A stretch of DNA of 46,043 nucleotides, taken from contig CASEQD010000008.1 in assembly GCA_949289935.1 (NCBI GenBank), positions 1 to 46,043 on the forward strand. The letters are read 5' to 3'. Shown here in pieces: positions 24,897 to 33,802 of the stretch. The DNA is from an uncultured Pseudomonadota bacterium (GTDB lineage: Bacteria; Pseudomonadota; Alphaproteobacteria; RF32; CAG-239). Both the position numbers and the translations under genes were made by a program. The first letter of the stretch is position 1; each line of letters starts with the position of its first letter. The notes under the pieces are model-generated. The model was not told where the DNA came from, did not search any database, and saw nothing but the letters and a program-made list of their open reading frames with translations.

Positions 24897-25995
24897 AAAA
24901 AACAAAAAACCTTTAATCATTTTAACGGCCGGAGGAACCGGCGGACACGTCTATCCGGCGGATGCCCTGGCGGAAGAACTCGAAAAAAGAGGCTTCCGGC
25001 TGGCTTTGGTAACAGACAGCCGTGGCAAAAACAATTATAAAGGCAAACTGGCCGAAATACCAAATTATGCTGTATGGGCAGGAGGTCTGGTCGGCAAAAA
25101 CAAATTCACCAAAATAAAAAATCTCTGCAAAACCTGTTTTGGCATTTTACAGGCCTGCTTTATTTTGGTTCGGCTGAAGCCGTCCTGCATCATCGGTTTC
25201 GGCGGCTATGCCTCATTTCCCTGCGCCATGGCGGCAATTCTTCTCGGCAAAGATCTCGTCATTCACGAACAAAATTCCGTAATGAGCCGCACCAACCGCT
25301 TTCTGAGCCGTTATGCCTCTCTTGTTGCGCAAAGTTTTCGCAACGTCAAATATACCCCGGAAAATGTCAAAACCGTTCTGACCGGTATGCCCGTGCGTCA
25401 ATCTGTCGCCGCTGTCGGAAAGCTTCCCTACCCCGAAACAACCGGTAGTTATAAACTTCTGGTGATTGGCGGCAGCCAGGGAGCCAAAATTTTCGGAGAA
25501 GTCATTCCTCAAGCCGTAAAACTGCTGAACAAAGATATTCTCTCCCGGCTGGAAATCCACCAGCAATGCCGCCGGGATGATGTCGAAATGCTCAGACAAA
25601 CCTACAACGGCCTCCCCGTAAAAACAGTCATATCCCATTTCTTCGACAACATGCCGGAATTATACGCTTCCTCCCATTTAATAATTTCCCGCTCCGGTGC
25701 TTCTTCGGTCTGTGAAATCGCCGCTGCCGGCATTCCGTCAATTTTGGTGCCTTTACCGACGGCTGCCGACAATCATCAAAACGGCAACGCCCGCGAATTG
25801 GAAAACACCGGCGGCAGCATTGTCATTCAGCAAACAGATTTCACCCCGGAAAAACTCGGCCAAACCCTGACTGACTTATTCTCTCATCCCGAAACACTGA
25901 AAAAAATGTCTGAAAAAACAAAGAAAGCCGGCATAACCAATGCTGCCGAAATTTTTGCCGACGCCGTTGAAAAAAACATTTTCCATAAAAAATAA
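24883..25995 (+). CDS. murG: UDP-GlcNAc transferase MurG
   Basis: 370 residues, GT-B fold. The N-terminal loop GGTGGH (17-22) and the second Gly loop (VIGGSQGA) bind lipid I and phosphate, the UDP-GlcNAc pocket holds ISRSGASSVCEIAAAG and LVPLPTAADNHQ. It adds GlcNAc to lipid I on the inner membrane face, giving lipid II. GGAGGACAAAG precedes the ATG, and the start overlaps the end of ftsW, so the two are translationally coupled. Confidence 0.97.
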   Translation: MTSAEKNKKPLIILTAGGTGGHVYPADALAEELEKRGFRLALVTDSRGKNNYKGKLAEIPNYAVWAGGLVGKNKFTKIKNLCKTCFGILQACFILVRLKPSCIIGFGGYASFPCAMAAILLGKDLVIHEQNSVMSRTNRFLSRYASLVAQSFRNVKYTPENVKTVLTGMPVRQSVAAVGKLPYPETTGSYKLLVIGGSQGAKIFGEVIPQAVKLLNKDILSRLEIHQQCRRDDVEMLRQTYNGLPVKTVISHFFDNMPELYASSHLIISRSGASSVCEIAAAGIPSILVPLPTAADNHQNGNARELENTGGSIVIQQTDFTPEKLGQTLTDLFSHPETLKKMSEKTKKAGITNAAEIFADAVEKNIFHKK

Positions 25996-26009
25996 AAAAG
26001 GATACCGAG

Positions 26010-26927
26010 ATGTTCAAAAAAAACTTCGCCAGAAACATTGTTGAACTCCTGCCTGAAGTCCGGGGAAAATACAAAATCAACGAACCAATGAAAAAACATA
26101 CCTGGTTTGCCGTCGGAGGTCCGGCTGAAGTTATGTTCATCCCTGCAGATTTAAACGACTTAAGCCGTTTTATGGAAAAACGACCGCATAATCTTCCGAT
26201 TTACATTCTCGGAGGAGGTTCAAATCTTCTGGTTCGCGACGGCGGCATTCCCGGTATTGTTATCAAATTGGATTCCCCGGCTTTCAAACAATATTCTCTG
26301 AACGAAAATAAGCTGACCTGCGGTTGCGGCATGCACAATATCGACCTGCAGAAAATCATGATAAAAAACAAAATCGGAGGACTTGAATTTCTTTCATCCA
26401 TCCCGGGAACCATCGGCGGCTCCGTCAAAACCAACGCCGGCTGTTACGGAAAAGAAGTCAAAGACGTCATCATCAACGTCCAGGTGGTGAACGGCGAAGG
26501 CGGCATCAACACCATCCCTGTCAGCGACTTGTCTCTTTCTTACCGCAGCAGCTTTTTTCCCGAAGACTGGATTATCACGGCCATAACTTTCCGCATCAGT
26601 CCGGCCGCCCCCGAAAACATCATAAAAACAATCAACGAACAAAAAAACAAACGTCTCAAAAGCCAGCCGCACAATGTCAAAACCGCCGGTTCTACTTTTA
26701 AAAACCCGGAAGGGCTGAAAGCTTGGGAACTCATCAAAAAATCCGGTTGCGACAAAATGACCGTCGGCGGCGCAAAAGTTTCCGAGGTTCATTGCAATTT
26801 TCTGATCAACGACGGAAATGCCACGGCCGCCGACATCGAAACCCTCGGTGAAAACATCATCCGCGAAGTTCGCAGCAAAACCGCCGTCACGCTGGAATGG
26901 GAAATCAAACGCGTGGGAATAAACTGA
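26010..26927 (+). CDS. murB: UDP-N-acetylenolpyruvoylglucosamine reductase MurB
   Basis: 305 residues, FAD-binding type I MurB. FAD motifs are NLPIYILGGGSNLLVRD and IPGTIGGSVKTNAG. The substrate Arg is in SYRSSFF, the proton donor Ser is in AGSTFKNPEG, and the terminal Glu is in TLEWEIKRVG. It reduces enolpyruvyl-UDP-GlcNAc to UDP-MurNAc using NADPH. It follows murG by 14 bases; murC, which usually lies between them in proteobacteria, is absent. Confidence 0.96.
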   Translation: MFKKNFARNIVELLPEVRGKYKINEPMKKHTWFAVGGPAEVMFIPADLNDLSRFMEKRPHNLPIYILGGGSNLLVRDGGIPGIVIKLDSPAFKQYSLNENKLTCGCGMHNIDLQKIMIKNKIGGLEFLSSIPGTIGGSVKTNAGCYGKEVKDVIINVQVVNGEGGINTIPVSDLSLSYRSSFFPEDWIITAITFRISPAAPENIIKTINEQKNKRLKSQPHNVKTAGSTFKNPEGLKAWELIKKSGCDKMTVGGAKVSEVHCNFLINDGNATAADIETLGENIIREVRSKTAVTLEWEIKRVGIN

Positions 26928-26931
26928 AACA

Positions 26932-27816
26932 ATGAGCGAAAACAAACCAGATATTCCGCCGGAACCAAAGCTCATCCGGCCGCAGCCAAACAACAAAATC
27001 AGCCTGCCGGTCGAATGGCCTTACCGCCTGTTGGGAAATACTCTGATATTGGGCATCATTCTTTTCCTGGCTTCCGTCGCCATCACCCTGAAAACCGACC
27101 TGATTAACAAAAAACTGCTAAGCCTGCAGGATTCTTTTTATGCGCTCACTTCCAAACTTGGCTTCACCGTTGACGATGTCATTGTCGACGGCCGCAAAGA
27201 AACATCGGCGGCAGACATTCTCCAAAGCACCGGCATCACCCGCAACAGCAACATTATTCGTTTAAATCTGCCTGAAATAAAAAAACAACTTGAACGGCTT
27301 CCCTGGATAAAAAGCGCTGTTGTCAGACGCAGCTACTACCCGCACACCATCCACATTTCCCTGAAAGAACACGAAGTAAAAAGCCTCTGGCAGATAAATG
27401 AAACCTTTCACCCGATAGATGAAGACGGAAACGTCATCAACGCCCCTTACACGCCTGACAAGCCGTTGTTGTTGATCGTCGGCGCCGGAGCTCCGGAAAA
27501 TATCAATACCCTGTTCAAAGAAATCGGCGAAAACAACGAAATTTCCAAAAGAATAAAAGTTGCCTCATACATTTCCAACCGCCGTTGGAACCTGATTCTT
27601 GACGACATTGAACACGGCATAACCATAAAACTTCCGGAAAAAGACGTCGCGGCCGCATGGAAAAAATTAACAAAACTAAACGCCGCCAAAAACATTCTTA
27701 AACGTAAATTAACCAACATTGATTTAAGATTAAAAGGAAAAGTAATCATAAAATTGGAAAAAAGCGGCAAACAAGCGCCCAAAAAGCTTAAAAATGCCAA
27801 AGAAAGCAAAATATGA
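26932..27816 (+). CDS. ftsQ: Cell division protein FtsQ
   Basis: 294 residues. A Pro-rich cytoplasmic tail (~1-34), one membrane helix (~35-55, LLGNTLILGIILFLASVAI), a POTRA domain (~80-150: VDDVIVDGRKETSAADIL through HTIHISLKEHEV) and the FtsQ beta domain. It links early and late division proteins in the periplasm. Starts 4 bases after murB. The C-terminal Lys-rich extension is not conserved. ddl, often between murB and ftsQ, is missing. Confidence 0.93.
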   Translation: MSENKPDIPPEPKLIRPQPNNKISLPVEWPYRLLGNTLILGIILFLASVAITLKTDLINKKLLSLQDSFYALTSKLGFTVDDVIVDGRKETSAADILQSTGITRNSNIIRLNLPEIKKQLERLPWIKSAVVRRSYYPHTIHISLKEHEVKSLWQINETFHPIDEDGNVINAPYTPDKPLLLIVGAGAPENINTLFKEIGENNEISKRIKVASYISNRRWNLILDDIEHGITIKLPEKDVAAAWKKLTKLNAAKNILKRKLTNIDLRLKGKVIIKLEKSGKQAPKKLKNAKESKI

Positions 27817-27828
27817 AAGGGGTAAACT

Positions 27829-29082
27829 TTGTCTCATTCGTTTAATCGGCTGACCACCGTTGCTGCCTTGGACATCGGCTCTTCCAAGGTCTGCTGCATT
27901 ATTGCAAAAATCAGCCGGGACAAAAGAATAAACGTTGTCGGATACGGTTACAATGCCTCCAAAGGCATCAAAAACGGCATTATTACAGATTTAAACCAGG
28001 CCACTCTTTCAATCTGCAATGCCGTCGAAACCGCCGAACAAATGGCCAATGAACGCATCGACCGCGTCATTGTCAACGTTTCCGGAGACAAAATCAAAAG
28101 CATTGTCAAAAGCGCCGCCATCTCCGTCAGCCGCAACCGACCGATTAACGAAACCGACATCAACAAAGTCATTGAAAAAGGCATTCACAAAATCAACGTT
28201 GAAGGCAACGAATTGGTTCACTGTCTGCCGATGAGCTATCACTGCGATAACGGCGAAGAAATAAAAGACCCGCGCAACATTTACGGTGAAAGCCTCTCCG
28301 TTGACATTCTGCTCGGACTAATTCCCGACATCATGTTTCGCAATGTTGAAACAGTCATTGAAAACGCTCATCTCGAAATTGCCGAAAAAGCTTTTTCGGC
28401 ATATGCTTCCGGCTTATCCTGCCTGGTAGACGATGAAATGGAAATCGGCGCCACAGTCATAGACATCGGCGGCGGCGCCACCAGCATCTGCAGCTTCAAA
28501 CATGGCCACCCGACCTATTTTGCCGCCCTGCCCGTCGGCGGCAACAACGTAACCAACGACATTGCCTGGGGACTGACCACCTCCTTCACCCATGCCGAAC
28601 GTCTCAAAACTTTGCACGGCTGCGCTTTCATGACCAGCAAAGACAAAGAAGAAACCATCAATGTCTACCCTGTCGGTGAAGAAGACGACAGCCTGATAAA
28701 ACAAATCCCCAAGGCTGAACTGATAAGCATCATCACCCCGCGCATTGAAGAAACCTTTGAACTCGTCAACAAAAAGCTGGCCGAACAAGGTTTGCGAGGC
28801 ATTCCCAGCCACCGCGTCGTTTTAACCGGAGGCGGCAGCAGCCTGTCCGGCATTCTGGACGTTGCCTCAATGGTTTTGGACAAGCAGGTGCGTCTCGGCC
28901 GTCCCCGCAACATGCTCAATCTGCCGGATAATTTATACAATCCCGCATTTTCAACCGCCGTAGGACTGCTGTTGTTTGCCTTGAACTACACTGAAAAAAA
29001 ACCGGGAAAAGTCATCAACCGCCCGACACACGGCGCTTCCGGATTCGGAAAAATATTTTCCTGGATGAAACAAAATTTCTGA
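27829..29082 (+). CDS. ftsA: Cell division protein FtsA
   Basis: 417 residues of the actin-like ATPase fold. Phosphate loops ALDIGSSKVCC and VIDIGGGATSI, adenosine motif VVLTGGGSSLSGI, and the C-terminal amphipathic helix FGKIFSWMKQNF that binds FtsA to the membrane. It tethers FtsZ. Start is TTG at 27829 with AAAGGGG upstream; no ATG fits. Last gene of the cluster: ftsZ, normally next, is 14 kb away. Confidence 0.97.
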   Translation: MSHSFNRLTTVAALDIGSSKVCCIIAKISRDKRINVVGYGYNASKGIKNGIITDLNQATLSICNAVETAEQMANERIDRVIVNVSGDKIKSIVKSAAISVSRNRPINETDINKVIEKGIHKINVEGNELVHCLPMSYHCDNGEEIKDPRNIYGESLSVDILLGLIPDIMFRNVETVIENAHLEIAEKAFSAYASGLSCLVDDEMEIGATVIDIGGGATSICSFKHGHPTYFAALPVGGNNVTNDIAWGLTTSFTHAERLKTLHGCAFMTSKDKEETINVYPVGEEDDSLIKQIPKAELISIITPRIEETFELVNKKLAEQGLRGIPSHRVVLTGGGSSLSGILDVASMVLDKQVRLGRPRNMLNLPDNLYNPAFSTAVGLLLFALNYTEKKPGKVINRPTHGASGFGKIFSWMKQNF

Positions 29083-29349
29083 TTCGTTAACAACGCAGGG
29101 ACCATCACCGATTCTTGCTGTTATCACATCCGGAAACGAACTCAAAGCCGCTTCACATTCTTCAAGCGTCTCAAATTGATTCTCTTCTCCGCGTGGCGCA
29201 CCCGAATACTCATTCATCTCACAGCTCGTTGAATCAATATCCAAAGATCCGTCCGCACCTTGACAAACAAAATAGTCATGGTCATAAGAAACTTGATAAT
29301 AAAATCCATTTGGAACATATTCACATCCTCCATACTTATCATCACGCCT
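29083..29349 (-). pseudogene. Fragment of a cysteine-containing protein, 5' broken, running antisense into ftsA
   Basis: An open minus-strand frame begins after TAG (29352-29350) and has no usable start for 100 bases. It reads DKYGGCEYVPNGFYYQVSY then DYFVCQGADGSLDIDSTSCE and ENQFETLEECEAALSSF, with regularly placed Cys, Tyr and Gly like a small extracellular module. The frame stays open into the 3' end of ftsA, ending at 28951. It looks like the rear part of a gene that lost its start. It may be related to the cysteine-rich exported proteins elsewhere in the window. Confidence 0.45.
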
Positions 29350-29605
29350 CTAATGTATCATATCTTATGTAAACATGACCGTACGAAAATTTTTCGACAA
29401 AGAAAATACAGCCTTTCATGCTGTATCTGAAAATTTAAAATAAAAAATATTTCAATATTGACAAAATAAACTAAATATATCATCATACACTTACACGAAT
29501 ATAATTATTAAAAATATTATTAAATTTAGAAATAATTGCCCATAAGCATTGTTTCACGAAGGATTAAGGACAAGGCCTGAACCTCGTAAAAAAAACAACA
29601 AAACT
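29350..29605. other. AT-rich intergenic DNA with a small hairpin
   Basis: Very AT-rich. ATACAGC (29406-29412) and GCTGTAT (29420-29426) form a perfect 7-bp hairpin without a T-run. A consensus -35 TTGACA occurs at 29458-29463, but no good -10 is seen at 16-18 bases. Nothing else recognised. Confidence 0.4.
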
Positions 29606-29857
29606 ATGAACCTGATTGTAAAAACAGTAACAGCATTTTGGATAATGCAGCGGTTGATTTTATGGCTGACTTTATTACCTTTGGATATTCTTATGTTCTG
29701 CGGAATGTGTAATATAGGAATGCAAATATCCACCGCTGAAAGAATATTGTGCGGTATTTTATTCTTTTTCATAAGCTGTGCTCTGCTTATCCTAAATTAT
29801 GCTGTGCCTATCATTAGAAAAGCTTTTCATGAAGCGAAAAAAGATGGAATTATTTAA
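29606..29857 (+). CDS. Hypothetical small membrane protein, 83 aa
   Basis: MNLIVKTVTAFWIMQRLIL through the charged end FHEAKKDGII. Two strongly hydrophobic segments (~18-38, IMQRLILWLTLLPLDILMFCG approximately, and ~50-70, ILCGILFFFISCALLILNYAV), so probably two membrane helices. No ribosome site is obvious before the ATG at 29606; an in-frame TTG at 29549 would add 19 polar residues. It ends just before a large bidirectional terminator. Family unknown, coding status likely but not certain. Confidence 0.5.
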   Translation: MNLIVKTVTAFWIMQRLILWLTLLPLDILMFCGMCNIGMQISTAERILCGILFFFISCALLILNYAVPIIRKAFHEAKKDGII

Positions 29858-29868
29858 AATTCGATTAC

Positions 29869-29942
29869 AAAAAACTCCTTTGTTTTGCCTATATTAAGAC
29901 TGTCATCAAACCGTCTTTTGTATAATAACAAAGGAGTTTTTT
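29869..29942. terminator. Two-tier bidirectional terminator after the envelope operon
   Basis: Outer arms of 16 bases are perfectly complementary (AAAAAACTCCTTTGTT at 29869-29884, AACAAAGGAGTTTTTT at 29927-29942). Between them is an inner hairpin AAGAC/GTCTT (29896-29900, 29913-29917). The A and T runs would end transcription of the 29606 gene and of the convergent fabZ operon. Confidence 0.8.
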
Positions 29943-29997
29943 TATACGCAAAACCGCAGATTCAAACAACGGCTTTTCAATACCATTAAAAATATCA

Positions 29998-30447
29998 CTA
30001 CTTTACAATCATTGCCGTAAACTCGGCTTCGGAAACGACCTTGCCGTCAACCATTGTTTGGCCTTTAAATACATAAACTTTACCGCGTTCTTTTATTTTT
30101 TCCACATGCATGCGCAATTGATCGCCCGGCTTGACCGGCTTGCGGAACTTCACGCCGTCAATCGACATAAAATAAACGCCAACCTTTTCTTCCTTAAAAT
30201 TTTCCATACCGGAAATCACCACCGCTCCGGCCGTCTGCGCCATGGCTTCAATCTGCAAAACGCCGGGCATCACCGGATTCCCCGGGAAATGCCCCTGAAA
30301 AAATTCCTCATTCATCGTCACGTTTTTCAAACCGACTCCCTTAACGCCCGGCTCTTCAACTTCCAAACGGTCAACCAACAAAAACGGATAACGATGCGGA
30401 AGCATTTCCATAATTTCTTCAATCATATAAACCTTATTTTCAGACAT
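29998..30447 (-). CDS. fabZ: 3-hydroxyacyl-ACP dehydratase FabZ
   Basis: 149 residues, hot-dog fold. Catalytic His53 in GHFPGNPVMPG and Glu67 in QIEAMAQ. It removes water from hydroxyacyl-ACP in fatty acid elongation and, by family precedent, balances flow between fatty acids and lipid A. Directly downstream of lpxD. lpxA, the usual next gene, is absent; instead the operon ends here at a terminator. Confidence 0.97.
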   Translation of the reverse strand: MSENKVYMIEEIMEMLPHRYPFLLVDRLEVEEPGVKGVGLKNVTMNEEFFQGHFPGNPVMPGVLQIEAMAQTAGAVVISGMENFKEEKVGVYFMSIDGVKFRKPVKPGDQLRMHVEKIKERGKVYVFKGQTMVDGKVVSEAEFTAMIVK

Positions 30448-30469
30448 ATTTCACCTCGCTAAAATTAAA

Positions 30470-31483
30470 CTATTTTTTGCCGACCTTTTGCAAATAAGCC
30501 ACCTGCCGCATAAAATCCTTAATCGGCACAGCCGGATACCCCATAACCACTTCGCCGGGGTTAACATTGCGCATAATCCCCGATTGTGAAGCAATCTGCG
30601 CCCCGCTGCCGATATTCAAATGATCGGCAAAACCGGTCTGACCACCGCAAACCACATAATCGCCAAAAGTACAACTTCCGGCGACACCGGCCTGCGCCAC
30701 CAGAATACAGCCCATACCAAATTTATCATTATGGGCAATCTGCACCAGATTATCCACCCGCATGCCGTCGCCGATAACCGTATCATCCAGCGCACCTCTG
30801 TCCACACAGGTATTGGCGCCGATTTCCACGTCATTGCCGATAATCACCCGCCCCAGCTGAGGAATACGCTTATGTTTACCGTCAATCATCATAAAACCGA
30901 AGCCATCCTGTCCGATGCGGGCACCTGTATAAATATAGCAGTTTTCACCGATAATCGCATAAGAAATCGTAGCATTGGCGCCGATTCTGGTATTGGCACC
31001 GACAACACAGCCGCGTGCAATCACCACTCCCGGTTCTATAATACAGTTTTCACCGATTTTAACATTTTCTCCGATAACCACGCCTTCGCCTATCGTACAA
31101 TTCTGTCCGATAATGGCGCTCGGATGAATCTTGGCCGTCGAAGCAATATCCGGCTTAGGCTGATATTCCCGATAAAACTCAAGATTAAGCTTCAAAAAAG
31201 CCAGCTTGGGATTTTTTGCCGTCAACACCGCCACGCTTTCAGGCACAAGCGGCGCCAGCTCCTCCGTCGTCACACAGGCCGAAGCTTTAATTTGTGCTCC
31301 TTTTTCCTTGGCTTTTTTATCATAGAAAAAACAAATTTCTCCGGCGCCGGCCTTTTCCATCGTTGCCATATCCTGAATCATAAGCTGGGCTTTTGAAACA
31401 TCTGCAAGTTTTGCCTCACAGATTTCGGCAATTTTTTGCAGGGAAAAAGGTCCTTTGTTTTCAAAAAAATTCTTATCAGCCAT
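30470..31483 (-). CDS. lpxD: UDP-3-O-acylglucosamine N-acyltransferase LpxD
   Basis: 337 residues from the ATG at 31483 (GGAGGAGTGAGA upstream; a GTG at 31489 would sit inside that site). An N-terminal uridine-binding domain (~1-105) is followed by a left-handed beta-helix of hexapeptide repeats (IHPSAIIGQNCTIGEGVVIG onward), with catalytic His251 in VQIAHNDKFG and a C-terminal helix. It adds the N-linked acyl chain in lipid A synthesis, so the organism probably makes LPS or a related glycolipid. Confidence 0.97.
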   Translation of the reverse strand: MADKNFFENKGPFSLQKIAEICEAKLADVSKAQLMIQDMATMEKAGAGEICFFYDKKAKEKGAQIKASACVTTEELAPLVPESVAVLTAKNPKLAFLKLNLEFYREYQPKPDIASTAKIHPSAIIGQNCTIGEGVVIGENVKIGENCIIEPGVVIARGCVVGANTRIGANATISYAIIGENCYIYTGARIGQDGFGFMMIDGKHKRIPQLGRVIIGNDVEIGANTCVDRGALDDTVIGDGMRVDNLVQIAHNDKFGMGCILVAQAGVAGSCTFGDYVVCGGQTGFADHLNIGSGAQIASQSGIMRNVNPGEVVMGYPAVPIKDFMRQVAYLQKVGKK

Positions 31484-31517
31484 TCTCACTCCTCCGATAA
31501 AAACCGTCCATCATCCA

Positions 31518-33782
31518 TCACAGACGCGTACCAAAATTCAGACGGAAAACCTCGGTCTCGTCATAATCTTCCTTAACCACAGGGAAGGCAAGATCTATGT
31601 CGATATTGCCCATCGGCGACTGCCAGGTCACACCGACGCCGGTTGCCACACGCGGCGAAGAAGAATATTCCACAATTGCCGGATCAATATTATCCGGTTT
31701 GCCCAACATACCGACATCCACAAATGTCCGCCCTTTGACGCCCAGTTCATCCAACCCGATCGGGAAAGACATTTCCGCACCAGTATAAACCATCCAGTTT
31801 CCGCCCAGAGCATCATCAGTAAAGCGGTCGCGGGCGCCGATTCCGGCATATTCAAAACCACGCATGTTATACCCGCCGAGATAATAACGGTTGGACAAAC
31901 GAACATCCTTATCGCCAAACCCGGCAATATAACCGCCGTTGGCAAACAGTTTAAAGGTATAATAGTCCGCTATCGTAAAATATTTATAAGCCTTGGCATC
32001 AAACTTATAAAATTTCTCATCGCCGCCGGCGCCTGCCACATCCGCCCCGAAAGACAAATAATATCCGTCTTTGGGATTAATGGCGCTGTCGCGTTTATCA
32101 TAAACCAGCGTCTGTCCGAAAATGGAACCGGTATATTCACCTTCTTCAGCTTTAATATAAACAGAAGCATCATTGTCAACATTATCAATTTCATCCTGAC
32201 GCAGCGTATAACGAAAATACTGAGACAAATCATCCGTATATTTCCACCCCAGACGAAGCCTTCCGCCGCTGCTCTTGGTATCGTAAGAACCTTCGTCCTG
32301 ATAGTCCTCACTGGTATGAAACAAATCAATGCCGGCGCTCAGACGACGGCCGAGGAAATAAGGCTCGGTAAAGCTGATGTTATAATCCTGGGCACGCTGC
32401 GAAACACCGATATCAAAACCAAGCTGCTGCCCCCGCCCCTGAAAATTGTTTTCCGTAACGCCGGTACGAACCAAAGCGCCGTTAACCGTGGAATAACCAA
32501 CCCCGACATTAAAATAGCCCGTAGATTTTTCTTCCACTTTGACATTAACGTCAGCCTTATTGCCGGTACTGCTCGGCACGGTCTGAATATCAACCTTGCT
32601 GAAATAATCCAGATTTTCAACATTGCGGCGCGAAGCTCTCAACTTTGAAGCATTAAACGCGTCTCCCTCATCCAGGCGGAATTCCCGGCGGATAACTTCA
32701 TCATCCGTCCGCGTATTGCCGGTAATATTAATCTTGTCGACAAAGACACGTGCGCCTTCCTTAACCTTGAACGTAAGCGTCATTTTTCCCTCAGCCGCAT
32801 TACGCTCAAACTCGGGTTCGACATCAACAAAGGCAAAACCCTTCTTTCCCAGAGCCTCGGTAATTTCATAAACCGACTTTTCAACCAGATCCGCATTATA
32901 AACATCGCCCGGCTCAAACAAAAGAACTTCCTTCAGCTCCTCCGTATTTACGCCGTCAAGCTCTGAAACAATTTTAACATCTGCAATTTCATAACGCGGC
33001 CCTTCGTCCAAAACATATGTCAACACAAACGAAGTCTTGTCCGGACTAAGTTCGCCCACAGCCGAAACCACCCGGAAATCGGCATAACCGTGCTTCAAAT
33101 AAAAACGGCGCAACAACTCCTTATCATAATTTGTTTTATCGGCATCATAATTTTCCGAACTCGAAAAAATCCTGTACCAGCGGCTTTCCTTGCTCATAAT
33201 TTCCGCCTGAAGGTCATCGGCAGAATAATGGGTATTTCCGATAAAATTAACCTTGTCAATGGATGCCGCAGGCCCTTCTTCTATTTCAAATACCAAATCA
33301 ACGCGATTCTGCTCTCTTTTGATAATCTTCGGTTCAACCGCCGTGGCATAACGGCCGTTTCGTTTATAAACTTCCAAAATACGCCGCACGTCTTCCTGCA
33401 CTTTAGCCTTGTTATACATTGTACGGGGCGCTGATTGAACCTCACTCTCCAGCATGGAAGAATCAACTTTGTCATTGCCGTCAAAAACACGTTCGCCGAT
33501 AAGCGGATTCTCCACGACATTAATCACCAGCAGACCATCCGGCGTTACATTAAAAGAAACATCCTCAAACAACCCCGTAGAATAAAGCTGCTTTAACGAT
33601 TCATCCATTTTATCTTCAGAAACGACTTTACTCTTGTCAATATCCAGATACGATAAAACAGTTTCATTTTCCACCCGCTGCAGACCGTTGACCTGAATAT
33701 CCCTCACATAAACATCCGCGGCATAAACATTGGCGGCAAAAGCCGCATTCATCAAACAAGTGCTAAAATATAACTTTTTCAT
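31518..33782 (-). CDS. bamA: Outer membrane protein assembly factor BamA
   Basis: 754 residues from the ATG at 33782. Signal peptide (~1-20, ending VYA), five POTRA domains (~24-420; for example VRDIQVNGLQRVENETVLSYLDI and VDKINITGNTRTDDEVIRREF), then the 16-strand barrel with the conserved GGYNMRGFEYAG loop (VRGF-type motif in L6). It inserts beta-barrel proteins into the outer membrane. The last residue is Leu (RLNFGTRL), whereas BamA and most barrel proteins end in Phe or Trp. Between rseP and lpxD; no skp gene separates bamA and lpxD. Confidence 0.97.
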   Translation of the reverse strand: MKKLYFSTCLMNAAFAANVYAADVYVRDIQVNGLQRVENETVLSYLDIDKSKVVSEDKMDESLKQLYSTGLFEDVSFNVTPDGLLVINVVENPLIGERVFDGNDKVDSSMLESEVQSAPRTMYNKAKVQEDVRRILEVYKRNGRYATAVEPKIIKREQNRVDLVFEIEEGPAASIDKVNFIGNTHYSADDLQAEIMSKESRWYRIFSSSENYDADKTNYDKELLRRFYLKHGYADFRVVSAVGELSPDKTSFVLTYVLDEGPRYEIADVKIVSELDGVNTEELKEVLLFEPGDVYNADLVEKSVYEITEALGKKGFAFVDVEPEFERNAAEGKMTLTFKVKEGARVFVDKINITGNTRTDDEVIRREFRLDEGDAFNASKLRASRRNVENLDYFSKVDIQTVPSSTGNKADVNVKVEEKSTGYFNVGVGYSTVNGALVRTGVTENNFQGRGQQLGFDIGVSQRAQDYNISFTEPYFLGRRLSAGIDLFHTSEDYQDEGSYDTKSSGGRLRLGWKYTDDLSQYFRYTLRQDEIDNVDNDASVYIKAEEGEYTGSIFGQTLVYDKRDSAINPKDGYYLSFGADVAGAGGDEKFYKFDAKAYKYFTIADYYTFKLFANGGYIAGFGDKDVRLSNRYYLGGYNMRGFEYAGIGARDRFTDDALGGNWMVYTGAEMSFPIGLDELGVKGRTFVDVGMLGKPDNIDPAIVEYSSSPRVATGVGVTWQSPMGNIDIDLAFPVVKEDYDETEVFRLNFGTRL

Positions 33783-33802
33783 CCGTTTTTCTTTCCCCGA
33801 TT

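Noticed and set aside
30620..31396. 258-residue plus-strand frame opposite lpxD
   Set aside because: Its His/Asn/Ile pattern mirrors the hexapeptide repeats of lpxD on the other strand.
31455..32648. 397-residue plus-strand frame opposite bamA
   Set aside because: It is a shadow of the bamA and lpxD codons; bamA is unmistakable on the other strand.
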